From Flavobacteriales bacterium (GTDB lineage: Bacteria > Bacteroidota > Bacteroidia > Flavobacteriales_E > Vicingaceae), in the NCBI GenBank assembly GCA_013359255.1, contig JABWCF010000003.1, positions 124,001 through 188,000 of the forward strand: 64,000 nt of DNA, written 5' to 3'. The position numbers were made by a program, and so were the translations under genes. The notes under the pieces are model-generated. The model ran no database searches and was not told where the DNA came from. It saw nothing but the letters and a program-made list of their open reading frames with translations. Positions 18,414 through 28,683 of the stretch are shown in pieces. The first letter of the stretch is position 1; every line of letters starts with the position of its first letter.

Positions 18414-19436
18414 ATGTACATAGACCTTAGAAGCGACACGGTAACACAGCCTACCCAAGGCATGCTCAATGCTATGCTCAATGCCAAGGTAGGTGATGAT
18501 GTGTTTGGAGAAGATGAAACGGTAGTTACACTAGAACAAAAATGTGCAAATTTATTTGGCAAAGAGGCCGGTTTATTTTGTCCTTCAGGCACTATGAGCA
18601 ACCAAATAGCCATAAAAATTTTAAGTCATTCGCCCGGAGAAATGATATGTGAACGATTTGCTCATGTATACAACTACGAAGGAGGTGGAGCAAGTTTCAA
18701 CTCAGGTATTTCAGCCAAACTAATTAAAGGTAACAGAGGAAGGATATCGGCCCAACAACTGCTTGAAAATATTAATCCAGATGATGTGCATTTTCCGAAA
18801 ACACAATTGCTTTGCATTGAAAATACCTGTAATAAAGGTGGGGGAAGTTACTACCACTTAGAAGAAATAAAAGAAATGGCAAGGGTGTGCCACGAATATG
18901 GATTACATATGCACCTAGATGGTGCACGAATTTTTAATGCACTTACCGAAACCGAAGAATCCCCTTCAGAATGGGGAAATTGCTTCGATACTCTTTCGGT
19001 TTGTTTATCTAAAGGACTTGGAGCCCCCGTAGGTTCTGTCCTTTTGTCGAACAAAGAGTTCATTAAAAAAGCCCGCAGAATTCGTAAGGTGTTAGGAGGC
19101 GGTATGCGACAAGCAGGACATTTGGCTGCGGCAGGCATTTACGCCTTGGAAAATAATGTTATTCGTTTAAAAGAAGATCATCGCCTTGCTAAACAATTAG
19201 GAAACGCACTAGAACAAACAAAATGGGTAGAAAAAGTGTGGCCGGTTGAAACAAATATTGTAGTTTATTCTCTAAAAAAAGAAATCCATCTGCAAAAACA
19301 TCTGCAATTATTAGCCAGTAAAAATATAAAAGCAATTGCATTTGGGCCACAAGAAGTTCGCATGGTTACACATTTGAACGTAAACGAAGAAATGATTAGG
19401 AATGTCTGTAAAATTATATCGGACTTGCCTTACTAA
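18414..19436 (+). CDS. ltaE: Low-specificity L-threonine aldolase
   Basis: This 340-residue PLP enzyme (beta-eliminating lyase family, fold type I) cleaves L-threonine or allo-threonine to glycine and acetaldehyde. It starts with the diagnostic DLRSDTVTQPTQGM and contains FCPSGTMSNQIAI, the aspartate motif HMHLDGARIFNAL and the PLP lysine in LSVCLSKGLGAPVGSVL. The length is typical. It is single and is followed by a strong bidirectional terminator. Confidence 0.95.
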   Translation: MYIDLRSDTVTQPTQGMLNAMLNAKVGDDVFGEDETVVTLEQKCANLFGKEAGLFCPSGTMSNQIAIKILSHSPGEMICERFAHVYNYEGGGASFNSGISAKLIKGNRGRISAQQLLENINPDDVHFPKTQLLCIENTCNKGGGSYYHLEEIKEMARVCHEYGLHMHLDGARIFNALTETEESPSEWGNCFDTLSVCLSKGLGAPVGSVLLSNKEFIKKARRIRKVLGGGMRQAGHLAAAGIYALENNVIRLKEDHRLAKQLGNALEQTKWVEKVWPVETNIVVYSLKKEIHLQKHLQLLASKNIKAIAFGPQEVRMVTHLNVNEEMIRNVCKIISDLPY

Positions 19437-19524
19437 AGTTAGCCTGCTATTCAATTTTATTCTGTATAAATAGAGCGTATCGCAACCTAATAAGATAATG
19501 GTTGAGATTTTTCTAAATTGAATA

Positions 19525-19574
19525 AAGTAGAACAAAAATGCCAATTGGAAACAGTTGGCATTTTTGTTCTACTT
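19525..19574. terminator. Bidirectional terminator between ltaE and the nuo-ferredoxin operon
   Basis: Perfect 20-bp arms (19525-19544 and 19555-19574) flank a 10-nt loop and include AACAAAAATGCCAA / TTGGCATTTTTGTT. The A/T runs inside the stem give a U-tract in either direction, so it can end both ltaE and the complex I operon. Confidence 0.85.
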
Positions 19575-19591
19575 ATAAATAATAGCAGGAC

Positions 19592-19939
19592 TTATCCGTG
19601 CATCCAAGATTTTTTAGCAAGCAGTTGGGTTTCGTCTTCTTTATTGTTTTCATCTACGATAATACAATCTACCGGACATTCCGAAACGCATTGCGGCTCA
19701 TCATGAAAGCCTTTGCACTCGGTACATTTATCGGTAACAATAAAATAAAAGTCATCGCTTACCGCATTTTGTTCAGCATCGGCATCAAAAGAGTTGCCGT
19801 TAGGAGTTGAAACACTTCCTGATAAATTGGTTTTATCGGAAAAACGCCATGCTGCTCCACCTTCATATATTGCATTGTTTGGACAAACCGGTTCGCATGC
19901 CCCGCAGTTAATACAATCTTCTGTAATCGTTAGTGCCAT
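19592..19939 (-). CDS. 2[4Fe-4S] ferredoxin, Alvin-like, last gene of the nuo operon
   Basis: This 115-residue ferredoxin has first cluster motif C9-x2-C12-x2-C15-x3-C19-P and second motif C72-x2-C75-x8-C84-x3-C88-P, plus C92. The eight-residue insertion in the second motif is the mark of Allochromatium-type ferredoxins, which carry very low-potential clusters. A spacer of about 50 residues (about 22-70) between the two motifs is longer than in classical clostridial ferredoxins. It is the last gene after nuoN and an unknown ORF on the same strand, so it is probably co-expressed with complex I. It may serve as that enzyme's electron donor and as acceptor for KorAB; this role is inferred. Confidence 0.92.
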   Translation of the reverse strand: MALTITEDCINCGACEPVCPNNAIYEGGAAWRFSDKTNLSGSVSTPNGNSFDADAEQNAVSDDFYFIVTDKCTECKGFHDEPQCVSECPVDCIIVDENNKEDETQLLAKKSWMHG

Positions 19940-19959
19940 AATTTTTCTTTTTTAGGTTA

Positions 19960-20277
19960 TTATTTAGTTGAGTTTAATTGTTGCAACCAGTAGATTTCAT
20001 CGGCCAATTTATTGCCCATTGGTATTTTTAGTTTACGAAAATACAAGGCTATAGGAAGCATAAAAGTAACATCGGTAACGCCTACTTTAAATGTAAGAGG
20101 GGCGTCTTCCGGATCTTTTGGTTTACGGGCATTCTCTTCCGATAAAACCGTATATCCATTGTATTCTAATATGTTTTTTAAAAAGCTAACGCGTTGGGCA
20201 CTTGCCAATTTATCGATTACGGAACAACGAATTCCGCTAATTTCTTCTACGCTATGTTTTCCGCTAATGGCTTCCAT
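19960..20277 (-). CDS. Conserved-looking small protein between nuoN and ferredoxin, unknown
   Basis: This 105-residue soluble protein starts MEAISGKHSVEEISGIRCSV. I do not recognise a family. Its single Cys lies near residue 18, and the centre has a Lys/Pro/Glu-rich stretch (ENARKPKDPEDAPLTFKVGV). There is no signal peptide or membrane segment. The ATG at 20277 begins 1 nt after the nuoN stop; a TTG start at 20289 would overlap nuoN. The ferredoxin gene follows 20 nt later. Tight packing between nuoN and the ferredoxin suggests a role with complex I or ferredoxin. Confidence 0.75.
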   Translation of the reverse strand: MEAISGKHSVEEISGIRCSVIDKLASAQRVSFLKNILEYNGYTVLSEENARKPKDPEDAPLTFKVGVTDVTFMLPIALYFRKLKIPMGNKLADEIYWLQQLNSTK

Positions 20278-20278
20278 T

Positions 20279-21694
20279 TTATATTCCAAAACTTAGTGAT
20301 GTGATATAATCGAATAAAACACCTGCAAAGCCTGTAAGCAATAGCCCCACTACACAAATAATAAGTGCCGTTTTAGCTGTAGGGTTCGACTGAATATGTT
20401 CTATCGGTGTATCATTTTTATTTATAAACATTGCTTTCACAGGCAGTAAATAATAATATAGCGAAACGGTTGCATTAATGGCTGCTATAAATAATAACCA
20501 ATAATAACCTGCTGAGGCAACAGAAGAAAATAAGAAAAATTTTCCAAAAAATCCGGCTACCGGAGGGATTCCCGCTAATGAAAATAATCCCAACATTAGC
20601 ACTAAACTAAGTTTGGGATTGGTTCGGTAAAAACCGTTATAATCTTCTATGGTTTCTTTACTGGTTTTTTCCGAAACAACAGATACTACCCCAAATGCTG
20701 CTAAATTCGAGAAAATATAAATCAACACAAAATAGACTACCGATGCCATTCCGGTTTGTTCTGTGCCAATAATCCCTAATAAAATAAAACCCGCTTGTGC
20801 GATTGATGAGAACGCCAAAAATCTTTTCAAGTTTTGTTGCCTAAGAGCAAAAAGATTTCCTACACTCATAGTTAAAACGGCCAGTAAATAAATGATAGGC
20901 TGCCATTGCGAAATCAAATTTTTAAATACGGTAAATAATAAAATGATAAATATAAAAACTGCAGCCCCTTTAGAAATTACAGAATAATAAGAGGTAACGG
21001 TAGTTGGTGCTCCTTCGTAAACATCGGGTGTCCAAAAATGAAACGGTACTAAAGAAATTTTAAAGGCAAGACCTGAGATAAAGAAAACAAATGCGAGTAT
21101 TTGCAATATATTTCCGTTTATCTGTGGTGATATTTCACTAAAGTACAGTGTACCGCAGGTTCCGTACAACAAGGAAATACCAAATAACATCACTGCTGAT
21201 GAAAATGCAGCAGATAAAATCATCTTAATACCTGCTTCCGATGATTTAGTGCGATACTTATCGTATGCCGCTAGCGCTGCAAGTGGTATAGAAGCAATTT
21301 CCAATCCTAAATAAAACATCAGAAAATCTCCGGCCGAAATCATAAAATTCATGCCAATAAGAGTACTGATTAGGATTAAATAAAACTCATATCTCTTGCC
21401 TTCGTTATGAGGTTTTGATATCCATTCGCCCGATTGAAAAAGCACAATAAGAACACCTATATTTAAAATGTTTTTCATTAAAACACGAAGCGAATCGGTG
21501 ATGTACATGTTTCCAAAAATTTCTCCTTTTTCAGAAGGCACAAAGCCAAACACCGTTATAATAAAAAACAAGGCCATTGCAAAATAAGAGGCGTTGTAAT
21601 CATTCGAAGTAAAAATTTGAATCAACAGCATAATCAATACCATTGCTGTTAGCAGTAATTCGTGTCGCATTAGCAAAAAGTCGGTAATATTCAT
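20279..21694 (-). CDS. nuoN: NADH-quinone oxidoreductase-type complex I subunit N
   Basis: This 471-residue antiporter-like subunit has about 14 TM helices and the signature HFWTPDVYEGAPTTVTSYYS. The conserved Glu/Lys residues of the proton channel are present (FYLGLEIASIPLAALAAYDK). It forms one of the three proton-pumping modules of complex I in the inner membrane. It follows nuoM by 10 nt and is followed by the unknown small gene and ferredoxin. Confidence 0.95.
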   Translation of the reverse strand: MNITDFLLMRHELLLTAMVLIMLLIQIFTSNDYNASYFAMALFFIITVFGFVPSEKGEIFGNMYITDSLRVLMKNILNIGVLIVLFQSGEWISKPHNEGKRYEFYLILISTLIGMNFMISAGDFLMFYLGLEIASIPLAALAAYDKYRTKSSEAGIKMILSAAFSSAVMLFGISLLYGTCGTLYFSEISPQINGNILQILAFVFFISGLAFKISLVPFHFWTPDVYEGAPTTVTSYYSVISKGAAVFIFIILLFTVFKNLISQWQPIIYLLAVLTMSVGNLFALRQQNLKRFLAFSSIAQAGFILLGIIGTEQTGMASVVYFVLIYIFSNLAAFGVVSVVSEKTSKETIEDYNGFYRTNPKLSLVLMLGLFSLAGIPPVAGFFGKFFLFSSVASAGYYWLLFIAAINATVSLYYYLLPVKAMFINKNDTPIEHIQSNPTAKTALIICVVGLLLTGFAGVLFDYITSLSFGI

Positions 21695-21704
21695 GTCTGT
21701 TGCA

Positions 21705-23204
21705 CTATTTTATTGATGTTAACTTTTGCATAATTGGTTCTAAGCTGTCCATAATCATATCTGAAAGCCAAAGCGGAGCCATTCCAATAATGGCAATAGC
21801 AATAATTAAAACTACTCCCGTCAATTTTTCATGCCATTCAGCGTCTTTCAAACTGAGGTATTCTTTGTTTTTTACAGGGCCCAGTAAAAGTAAACCCACC
21901 ACTCGTAATATATAAACAGCCGTTACTACTATGGATGAAATAGCAAGAATGGTAAATATTCTGTGGTATAAACTTTCGTTTTGAAATGCTCCAACAAAGA
22001 TGGTCATTTCGGCAACAAACCCACTTAGTCCGGGCAATCCTAGCGAAGCCAAACCGGCAATTACATAGCAAACAGAAAGAAAAGGAAGAATTTTCATTAA
22101 GCCTCCCATTTTATATACATCGCGAGTATGCGTTCTTCCGTAAATCATTCCTATTAAGGCAAAGAAAAGGGCGGTCATTAAACCATGCGAGAGCATTTGC
22201 AAAATGGCTCCGTTAAATGCCGTTTTATTGAGCATTAAAACTGCAAATAATACTAATCCGCAGTGGCTTACCGAAGAATAGGCATTTATATATTTTAAAT
22301 CCGTTTGCATAATGGCTCCTAAAGCTCCATAAATTACACTGGTTCCTGTCATAAAAATAAATATTGTACTTAATTCAGTAGCCGCATCAGGCAACAGAAA
22401 GGTAGCAATTCGCAAACAACCGTATCCCCCTAACTTCATTAGTACTCCGGCATGTAACATAGATACAGCTGTTGGAGCAGAAGCGTGACCATCTGGCGAC
22501 CATGTGTGAAAAGGAAATAAAGCACCTAAAACTCCGAAACCTATAAACGTAAAGGGAAATAGAAATAGTTGAACATTAACTGGAATATCGATTTTAGAAA
22601 TTTCTAAAATATTAAACGTGAGAGGTCCGCCACCGGGTGCCGAATGAAAGTATATGCCCAACAAACCAACCAAAAGTAATGCCGAGCCTCCCATCAGCAT
22701 TAAGGTTAGTTTCATGGCTGAGTATTCTTTTTTTCCAGAACCCCATATTCCTATGAGCAAATACATAGGAATAACAGCTATTTCATAAAACAGAAACATG
22801 GTAAATAAATCTAATGAAATAAAAAATCCAAAAACGCCCATTGAAAGTAGAATGAGAGAAATAAAAAACTCTTTCGATAAATCTTTTATATTCCAAGAAG
22901 CAAAAATTCCTGTAAAAATAACAACACCGGTAAGAGCAATCATTGCTGCCGAAATACCGTCTATGCCAATTGCATAATGAATATTCCAGGTTTCAAACCA
23001 TATGTAGTTTTTTGTAAATACCATTTCGGCTGTATTACCTAAAGCTCTTTCTTTTAGGTATGCCCATACCACATATAAAGACTGAAGGAGCTGTATGCTC
23101 ATTCCAATGGCTGCAATAATTCTTGTCTGCTTTTGCGTTTGACAAAACACAATTCCAATTATTGTGAGAATTGGAATGATTACAAGCAGACTTAAAATAT
23201 CCAT
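21705..23204 (-). CDS. nuoM: Complex I subunit M
   Basis: This 499-residue antiporter-like proton-pumping subunit has about 14 TM helices. It carries the channel glutamate motif MFLFYEIAVIPMYLLIGIWG and the signature HTWSPDGHASAPTAVSMLHA. Length and motifs are normal for NuoM. It lies between nuoL and nuoN with 10-nt gaps. Confidence 0.95.
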   Translation of the reverse strand: MDILSLLVIIPILTIIGIVFCQTQKQTRIIAAIGMSIQLLQSLYVVWAYLKERALGNTAEMVFTKNYIWFETWNIHYAIGIDGISAAMIALTGVVIFTGIFASWNIKDLSKEFFISLILLSMGVFGFFISLDLFTMFLFYEIAVIPMYLLIGIWGSGKKEYSAMKLTLMLMGGSALLLVGLLGIYFHSAPGGGPLTFNILEISKIDIPVNVQLFLFPFTFIGFGVLGALFPFHTWSPDGHASAPTAVSMLHAGVLMKLGGYGCLRIATFLLPDAATELSTIFIFMTGTSVIYGALGAIMQTDLKYINAYSSVSHCGLVLFAVLMLNKTAFNGAILQMLSHGLMTALFFALIGMIYGRTHTRDVYKMGGLMKILPFLSVCYVIAGLASLGLPGLSGFVAEMTIFVGAFQNESLYHRIFTILAISSIVVTAVYILRVVGLLLLGPVKNKEYLSLKDAEWHEKLTGVVLIIAIAIIGMAPLWLSDMIMDSLEPIMQKLTSIK

Positions 23205-23214
23205 ACTTAACTAT

Positions 23215-25140
23215 TTATTTAATCATTAAAAAATATAAAACAAAAATTACAATACCTATAGACCCTGCCATATACCACCATGTATATTGCTGCACACTAC
23301 CTGATTGTGCTCCTTTTATTTTATCTGAAAAATAATTTGTAACTAAAGCCATACCATCCATTGAGGCATCAATGATGTTTTTATCGAACCACGCAATACT
23401 TTTCGATATACCGTTAAAAATAATATTTTTGGTAACAAACAAATACACCTCATCTAAATAGAATTTTTTATATGCCCATTTATAAACAGCTCCTAAAGCG
23501 TTAGTTATGTCTGTAGAGGCATTTGTTTCTTTTTTGTAAAAAGCCATTGCTGTAAAAATTCCGGTTAATGCAAATCCAATTGCCGGCAACGCAATGTTCC
23601 AATGTGTATGCACAAGCAATTCCCTACCGTCTGAAGAAACAAATTTTCCAAATGGAATGAAGCCTGTTAAACAAGAGGCTACCGCAAGAAGTATAAGAGG
23701 CAAAATCATAATAAATGGCGACTCGTGAGGAGCATGATGATATGCTTGTTTCTTACCCCAAAATACACGAAAGTATAAGCGAAACATATAAAAAGCGGTT
23801 AATCCGGCAACAAAAAAGGCTATTGAAAAAAGCAATTTATTATGCTCAAATGCTGCTACCAAAATCTCGTCTTTACTAAAAAAACCTGCAAACGGTGGTA
23901 TGCCGGCAATAGCTAAACAGGCAATTAGAAAAGTGATGTGGGTAATGGGCATGTATTTTTTAAGATTACCCATATCTCCGATTAGGTTAGAGTGTACTGC
24001 ATGTATAACCGACCCTGCTCCTAAAAATAACAGTGCTTTAAACATGGCGTGTGTAAATAAATGGAACATAGAAGCCATATATCCCAATCCTTTTTCGCCT
24101 CCATATCCGGAAACTCCTAGTGCTAGCATCATGTACCCTATTTGCGACATAGTAGAAAATGCTAAAATTCTTTTAATATCGTGCTGTGTGCAGGCAATAA
24201 CAGCGGCAAACAAGGCCGTAAACCCTCCTGTATAAGCGACTATTTCCAAGGCATCGGGAGCCACCATTAAGTATACCGGAAACATTCGGGCCACAAGATA
24301 CACACCGGCTACCACCATGGTAGCAGCATGTATTAAAGCCGAAACGGGGGTTGGCCCCTCCATTGCATCGGGCAACCAAATGTGCAGCGGAAACATAGCC
24401 GATTTACCTGCACCACCAATAAAAATTAATCCCATTGCCCACGTTAAAACCGATGCTCCCATAAAGGTTGCCGCTACAGGATTAGTAATCAGAGTGCCAT
24501 TGGTATCGGTTAGAGTTATAAAATCAAATGTGTTTGTATAATATGCAAGCAGTAATATACCTAGCAGAAAACCAAAATCGGCAAAACGTGTTACAATAAA
24601 TGCTTTTTTGGAAGCCGCAATGGCAGAAGGTTTTTCGTAATAAAATCCGATGAGCAAAAAGGAAGACACACCAACCAATTCCCAAAAAATATACATCTGA
24701 AAGAGATTTGTGGCAAGGACTAATCCTAGCATTGAAAAGGTAAATAAAGAAAGAAAAGCGTAATATCTGGCAAAACCTGTTTCTCCATGCATGTAACTCC
24801 AACTATAAATGTGCACCATTAAGGAAATGGTAGAAATAACTACTAACATCATAACCGAAATAGGATCTAACAAACCTCCAATATCTATCTGCAAAACTTC
24901 AGAAAAACGCACCCAGACATAATTGAATGCAATTATTTTTTGAAACACCCCATCAATTTTTCCTGAAACAAAAAAATAAGAATATGCAGTGATATACGAT
25001 AAAATAGCTACTGATAATATGGAGGCGATACCCACTAAACCCGACACAGACGATTTTAATTTAGTGCCAGGCAATGCAGCAAAAAGAAAAGAAAGAAAAG
25101 GTATAATTAAAATCCAAATGATGTAGCTCCAGTTTTCCAT
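23215..25140 (-). CDS. nuoL: Complex I subunit L
   Basis: This 641-residue distal antiporter-like subunit has MYIFWELVGVSSFLLIGFYY and the signature HIWLPDAMEGPTPVSALIHA. Its C-terminal extension (about 480-641, with a final TM segment) corresponds to the lateral helix that braces the membrane arm. It sits 3 nt after nuoK. Confidence 0.96.
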   Translation of the reverse strand: MENWSYIIWILIIPFLSFLFAALPGTKLKSSVSGLVGIASILSVAILSYITAYSYFFVSGKIDGVFQKIIAFNYVWVRFSEVLQIDIGGLLDPISVMMLVVISTISLMVHIYSWSYMHGETGFARYYAFLSLFTFSMLGLVLATNLFQMYIFWELVGVSSFLLIGFYYEKPSAIAASKKAFIVTRFADFGFLLGILLLAYYTNTFDFITLTDTNGTLITNPVAATFMGASVLTWAMGLIFIGGAGKSAMFPLHIWLPDAMEGPTPVSALIHAATMVVAGVYLVARMFPVYLMVAPDALEIVAYTGGFTALFAAVIACTQHDIKRILAFSTMSQIGYMMLALGVSGYGGEKGLGYMASMFHLFTHAMFKALLFLGAGSVIHAVHSNLIGDMGNLKKYMPITHITFLIACLAIAGIPPFAGFFSKDEILVAAFEHNKLLFSIAFFVAGLTAFYMFRLYFRVFWGKKQAYHHAPHESPFIMILPLILLAVASCLTGFIPFGKFVSSDGRELLVHTHWNIALPAIGFALTGIFTAMAFYKKETNASTDITNALGAVYKWAYKKFYLDEVYLFVTKNIIFNGISKSIAWFDKNIIDASMDGMALVTNYFSDKIKGAQSGSVQQYTWWYMAGSIGIVIFVLYFLMIK

Positions 25141-25143
25141 ACG

Positions 25144-25461
25144 TTAGTGCTTCATTTCGTTTATTCGCTCCGCATTTACCGTGCGAATGTTTCTATATAC
25201 ATTTACTATAATTGCAATGGCCACGGCAGCTTCTGCAGCGGCTATGCTAACAATAAAAATGGTAAAAAAATGCCCTTGTAAATTTTCAGGAAACAAATAA
25301 GCATTGAATACTACAAAATTTATGGCCACCGCATTCAGCATTAACTCTACCGACATGAGCATGGTAAATAAATTTTTGCGTGTAATAAATCCATATACTC
25401 CAATAAAAAAAAGCAATGTGGTTAGCAGAAGTATATGTTGCAGTGGCACTCCCTGTATCAT
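25144..25461 (-). CDS. nuoK: Complex I subunit K
   Basis: This 105-residue, three-TM subunit has the conserved channel glutamates in MLMSVELMLNAVAINFV and AAAEAAVAIAIIVN. The length is typical. Its start overlaps the nuoJ stop by 4 nt. Confidence 0.95.
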   Translation of the reverse strand: MIQGVPLQHILLLTTLLFFIGVYGFITRKNLFTMLMSVELMLNAVAINFVVFNAYLFPENLQGHFFTIFIVSIAAAEAAVAIAIIVNVYRNIRTVNAERINEMKH

Positions 25462-25973
25462 TGTTCTTTATTTTTTAGTTCGCGTTTAGCCATTATAATA
25501 GCGGCCACCATAGCTGCTAATAATAATACACTAATGACTTCGAAGGGCAGAGCATATCCGTTTTTTTGATAACTGATTAAACTCAATGCCACTTCTTTAA
25601 CATTGTATATTTTTTCGGAATACTGTGTTATAAAGGTACTGTGATTTAAAATTACAAATAGCACTAACCCTACTCCAACCACTGAAGTTACACTTGCCAA
25701 TACCACTTGTAAATCGTTCGGTTTTTCTAATTTATTGTTCATTTGACTGGTAAGCATGATTGAGAAGATAATGAGGACAATAATTCCTCCGGCATAGAGG
25801 GTAAGTTGTAAGGCAGCTAAGAAGTTATATCGAAGTAAAAAATAAATAGCCGCAGTTCCAATGAGCACAAAAAGTAAATAAACCGCAGCCCGCAATATTC
25901 TACGTGTGGTTACCGAGAGGAACGCAAACAATAAAATAGCAACAGCGGTTATATAAAATAGTATTACACTCAT
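25458..25973 (-). CDS. nuoJ: Complex I subunit J
   Basis: This 171-residue, five-TM membrane-arm subunit has the typical N-terminal TRRILRAAVYLLFVLIGTAA and QLTLYAGGIIVLIIFSIML. The latter is the pi-bulge helix region. It overlaps nuoI by 4 nt and nuoK by 4 nt. Confidence 0.93.
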   Translation of the reverse strand: MSVILFYITAVAILLFAFLSVTTRRILRAAVYLLFVLIGTAAIYFLLRYNFLAALQLTLYAGGIIVLIIFSIMLTSQMNNKLEKPNDLQVVLASVTSVVGVGLVLFVILNHSTFITQYSEKIYNVKEVALSLISYQKNGYALPFEVISVLLLAAMVAAIIMAKRELKNKEQ

Positions 25974-26452
25974 TCTTCTATTCCTTCCAATACTTTAGAA
26001 CCCGGTTGGTTTAATATTTTTATTAACTCTCCTCGATCGTAAGTAGCATGTTCAAAATCATTCGACATTACTATGGCATCTGTAGGGCAAGCTCGTACGC
26101 ACAAGTTGCAAAAAGTACACATGGCTAAATTGTACACATGTTTATCTATAACTTTTTTCTTTTTCCCTTCAGGAGTTTCAACACGGTCACTTACTATAAT
26201 AATGGAACCATTTGGACAAGCTAACTGGCAAGCCGAACAGCCCGTGCAACGATGTTGGTTATCTGCGGTATGAGGCATTACCAACTCTCCTCTGAAGCGT
26301 TCCGGAACTTTTAATACATCTCGGTTTTCGGGGTATTGCTGGGTAATAATTTCTTTGGGATGAAGAAAGTAATACCCGGTAACAGACATACCTTTTAGAA
26401 GAGAGCGAACTCCCTTAAAAATATCGCTGAAATATTCGGTTACTTCATTCAT
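25970..26452 (-). CDS. nuoI: Complex I subunit I (2[4Fe-4S] subunit)
   Basis: This 160-residue subunit carries clusters N6a and N6b in CTGCSACQLACPNGSI and CTFCNLCVRACPTDAI. It passes electrons to NuoB. In an EFG-less complex this is the outermost iron-sulfur subunit and so a plausible docking point for reduced ferredoxin (inference). The gene lies between nuoH (10-nt gap) and nuoJ (4-nt overlap). Confidence 0.96.
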   Translation of the reverse strand: MNEVTEYFSDIFKGVRSLLKGMSVTGYYFLHPKEIITQQYPENRDVLKVPERFRGELVMPHTADNQHRCTGCSACQLACPNGSIIIVSDRVETPEGKKKKVIDKHVYNLAMCTFCNLCVRACPTDAIVMSNDFEHATYDRGELIKILNQPGSKVLEGIEE

Positions 26453-26462
26453 GTTTTTTTAT

Positions 26463-27554
26463 TTAAAAATGCCAACCCATTAGTGATAAAAATGCCATTA
26501 ATAAAATATTCATTAAACTTAGTGGTAATAAATATTTCCATTCTAAAGTGAGTAATTGGTCAATCCGCAAACGAGGAAAAGTCCATCGAAACCACATCAT
26601 TAAAAAGATAATAGCCGATACTTTCATAAAAAACCAAACCACCGAAGGAATGTAATCCATAATGTTGTTGAATGCTTCAAAATTTCCAACATGTAATGGC
26701 ATCCATCCGCCAAAAAATACAGTGGCTCCAATGGCTGCTATAATGAACATATTTACATATTCGGCTAAAAAGAAAAAGGCAAATTTAATTCCCGAATACT
26801 CGGTGTGAAAACCTGCCGTTAATTCCGATTCGGCTTCGGCCATATCAAAAGGGCCACGATTGGTTTCGGCTGTTCCTGCTATAATAAAAATAACAAAAGC
26901 AATAATTGAAGAGACATGTCCTTTCCATATCCACCAACCATCGGCCTGACTTTCTACAATTTCAGAAAGTTGTAAACTTCCTGTTAAGATAACGATAGTG
27001 AGCAGGGATAAGCCTGCCGAAAGTTCGTAACTTAAAATTTGAGCACCACTGCGTATAGCTCCAATCAGTGAGTATTTGCTGTTACTAGCCCAACCGGCTA
27101 CTAGAATACTGGTAACGCCAATAGACGATACGGCTGATATGTAAAATAATCCTATATCAAAATCCATTGCCTGTAAACCTTTTGCAAAAGGCATTACAGC
27201 TACGGCCATAAATGATGCAATGATAATTATAAACGGAGCTAGATTAAATAAAAACTTATCGGCATCGCGGGTAATTAATGGCTCTTTAAACACTAGTTTT
27301 ATAAAATCGGCCAAGGTTTGTGCAGTACCCCATTTTCCCACTCTCATAGGGCCCAAGCGAACTTGTATTATGGCACATACTTTTCTTTCGGCATACACCA
27401 GCACTAAACCTAACACAGCAAAAAACAATAGAAAAACAGTTCCTACCAAAATCATTTCAACTACCTGCGTTGAAACAACCGACATTTTTCCGGAAAGCCA
27501 GGTGTGTATGGCTTGCGTTAGGTTCGAAAAATCGTATATACTAAGTATTTTCAA
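26463..27554 (-). CDS. nuoH: Complex I subunit H
   Basis: This 363-residue, eight-TM subunit forms the quinone chamber entry. Family signatures are [20 protein letters not shown] and [20 protein letters not shown], the latter with the acidic loop that couples quinone reduction to pumping. Its start follows the nuoD stop by only 10 nt, so there is no room for nuoE, nuoF and nuoG at their usual place. Confidence 0.96.
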   Translation of the reverse strand: MKILSIYDFSNLTQAIHTWLSGKMSVVSTQVVEMILVGTVFLLFFAVLGLVLVYAERKVCAIIQVRLGPMRVGKWGTAQTLADFIKLVFKEPLITRDADKFLFNLAPFIIIIASFMAVAVMPFAKGLQAMDFDIGLFYISAVSSIGVTSILVAGWASNSKYSLIGAIRSGAQILSYELSAGLSLLTIVILTGSLQLSEIVESQADGWWIWKGHVSSIIAFVIFIIAGTAETNRGPFDMAEAESELTAGFHTEYSGIKFAFFFLAEYVNMFIIAAIGATVFFGGWMPLHVGNFEAFNNIMDYIPSVVWFFMKVSAIIFLMMWFRWTFPRLRIDQLLTLEWKYLLPLSLMNILLMAFLSLMGWHF

Positions 27555-27564
27555 TGTTTTATTG

Positions 27565-28683
27565 TTATCGGTCTATATCAGGTATTACTAAATCTAATGT
27601 TGACATTATAGCTACCAAATCGGCAATTTTACAACCTTGTGCTATTTTGTTTAAGGCTGAAAGATTTGCAAATCCGGGCGATCGGAATTTTACTCGATAA
27701 GGATTTTTCTTGTTATCGCTTACTATGTATACGCCAAACTCGCCTCTTGCACTTTCTACACTCTGATAATACTCGCCTACAGGCAATTTTATAACCGCTT
27801 TTGTTTTTACAAAATAATCGCCTTCGGGTATATTATCAATTAATTGTTCTATGATTGAAACAGATTCCCACATTTCGTCAATTCTAGCTTTGTATCTTGC
27901 AAAGCAATCGCCTTCGGTAAAAATAATTTCTTTAAAATTTACTTTATGATAGGCACTGTATGGTTTAAGTTTTCTCACATCACAAGCAAAACCAGACGCC
28001 CGTGCAGACGGACCTGTTACGCCAAAAGCAATGGCATTTTCTTTGCTAAGGTAGCCAATCCCTTTAGTGCGTTCTGTAAAAATAATATTGTTGGAAAGCA
28101 GGGTGTCGTACTCGGGCAATTTCTTTTTGAAATGAAAAAGAAAATCTTTTACCATTTTCTGAAAATTTGGGGGAATATCAAACATCAATCCCCCGGGCAC
28201 ATTGTAACTCATTGTTAAGCGTGCTCCACAAGTTTCTTCAAAAATTTCGGTAATCATTTCATGTTCTCGAAATCCGTACAAAAAGGAAGTGATGGCTCCC
28301 ATATCCATGCCCATTACTCCCCACCAAAGCGTATGTGATGAAATGCGATTTAACTCATCAATAATAGTGCGTATTACTTTTACTCTTTCTGGCACGTCCA
28401 TTTCCAAGCCTTGTTCCACGGCTAAACATACGGCTTCGTTGTTCATGTGGCAAGAGAGGTAGTCTAATCTATCTGTTAAGTGTATAATTTGCTGGAATGA
28501 ACTTTTTTCGCACATTTTTTCAATAGCACGATGAACGTACCCTATGTGGGGCTCAACATTTTTAATAATTTCTCCTTCTAACGTAAGTAATAAACGAAGC
28601 ACACCATGAGTAGAGGGGTGCTGCGGCCCCATGTTAATGAAGTACTCTTTTGTTTCGCTTGTATCTATTGCTTCTATTTTCAT
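27565..28683 (-). CDS. nuoD: Complex I subunit D
   Basis: This 372-residue, 49-kDa-type subunit lines the quinone site. [20 protein letters not shown] contains the quinone-binding histidine, and [15 protein letters not shown] and the terminal [12 protein letters not shown] are characteristic. NuoC and NuoD are separate proteins here. The nuoD ATG overlaps the nuoC stop by one base. Confidence 0.96.
   Translation of the reverse strand: MKIEAIDTSETKEYFINMGPQHPSTHGVLRLLLTLEGEIIKNVEPHIGYVHRAIEKMCEKSSFQQIIHLTDRLDYLSCHMNNEAVCLAVEQGLEMDVPERVKVIRTIIDELNRISSHTLWWGVMGMDMGAITSFLYGFREHEMITEIFEETCGARLTMSYNVPGGLMFDIPPNFQKMVKDFLFHFKKKLPEYDTLLSNNIIFTERTKGIGYLSKENAIAFGVTGPSARASGFACDVRKLKPYSAYHKVNFKEIIFTEGDCFARYKARIDEMWESVSIIEQLIDNIPEGDYFVKTKAVIKLPVGEYYQSVESARGEFGVYIVSDNKKNPYRVKFRSPGFANLSALNKIAQGCKIADLVAIMSTLDLVIPDIDR

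Noticed and set aside
27554-27565. Possible hidden nuoE/F/G between nuoD and nuoH
   Set aside because: Only 10 nt separate the two genes, and no frame elsewhere in the window encodes NADH-binding or molybdopterin-like subunit motifs.
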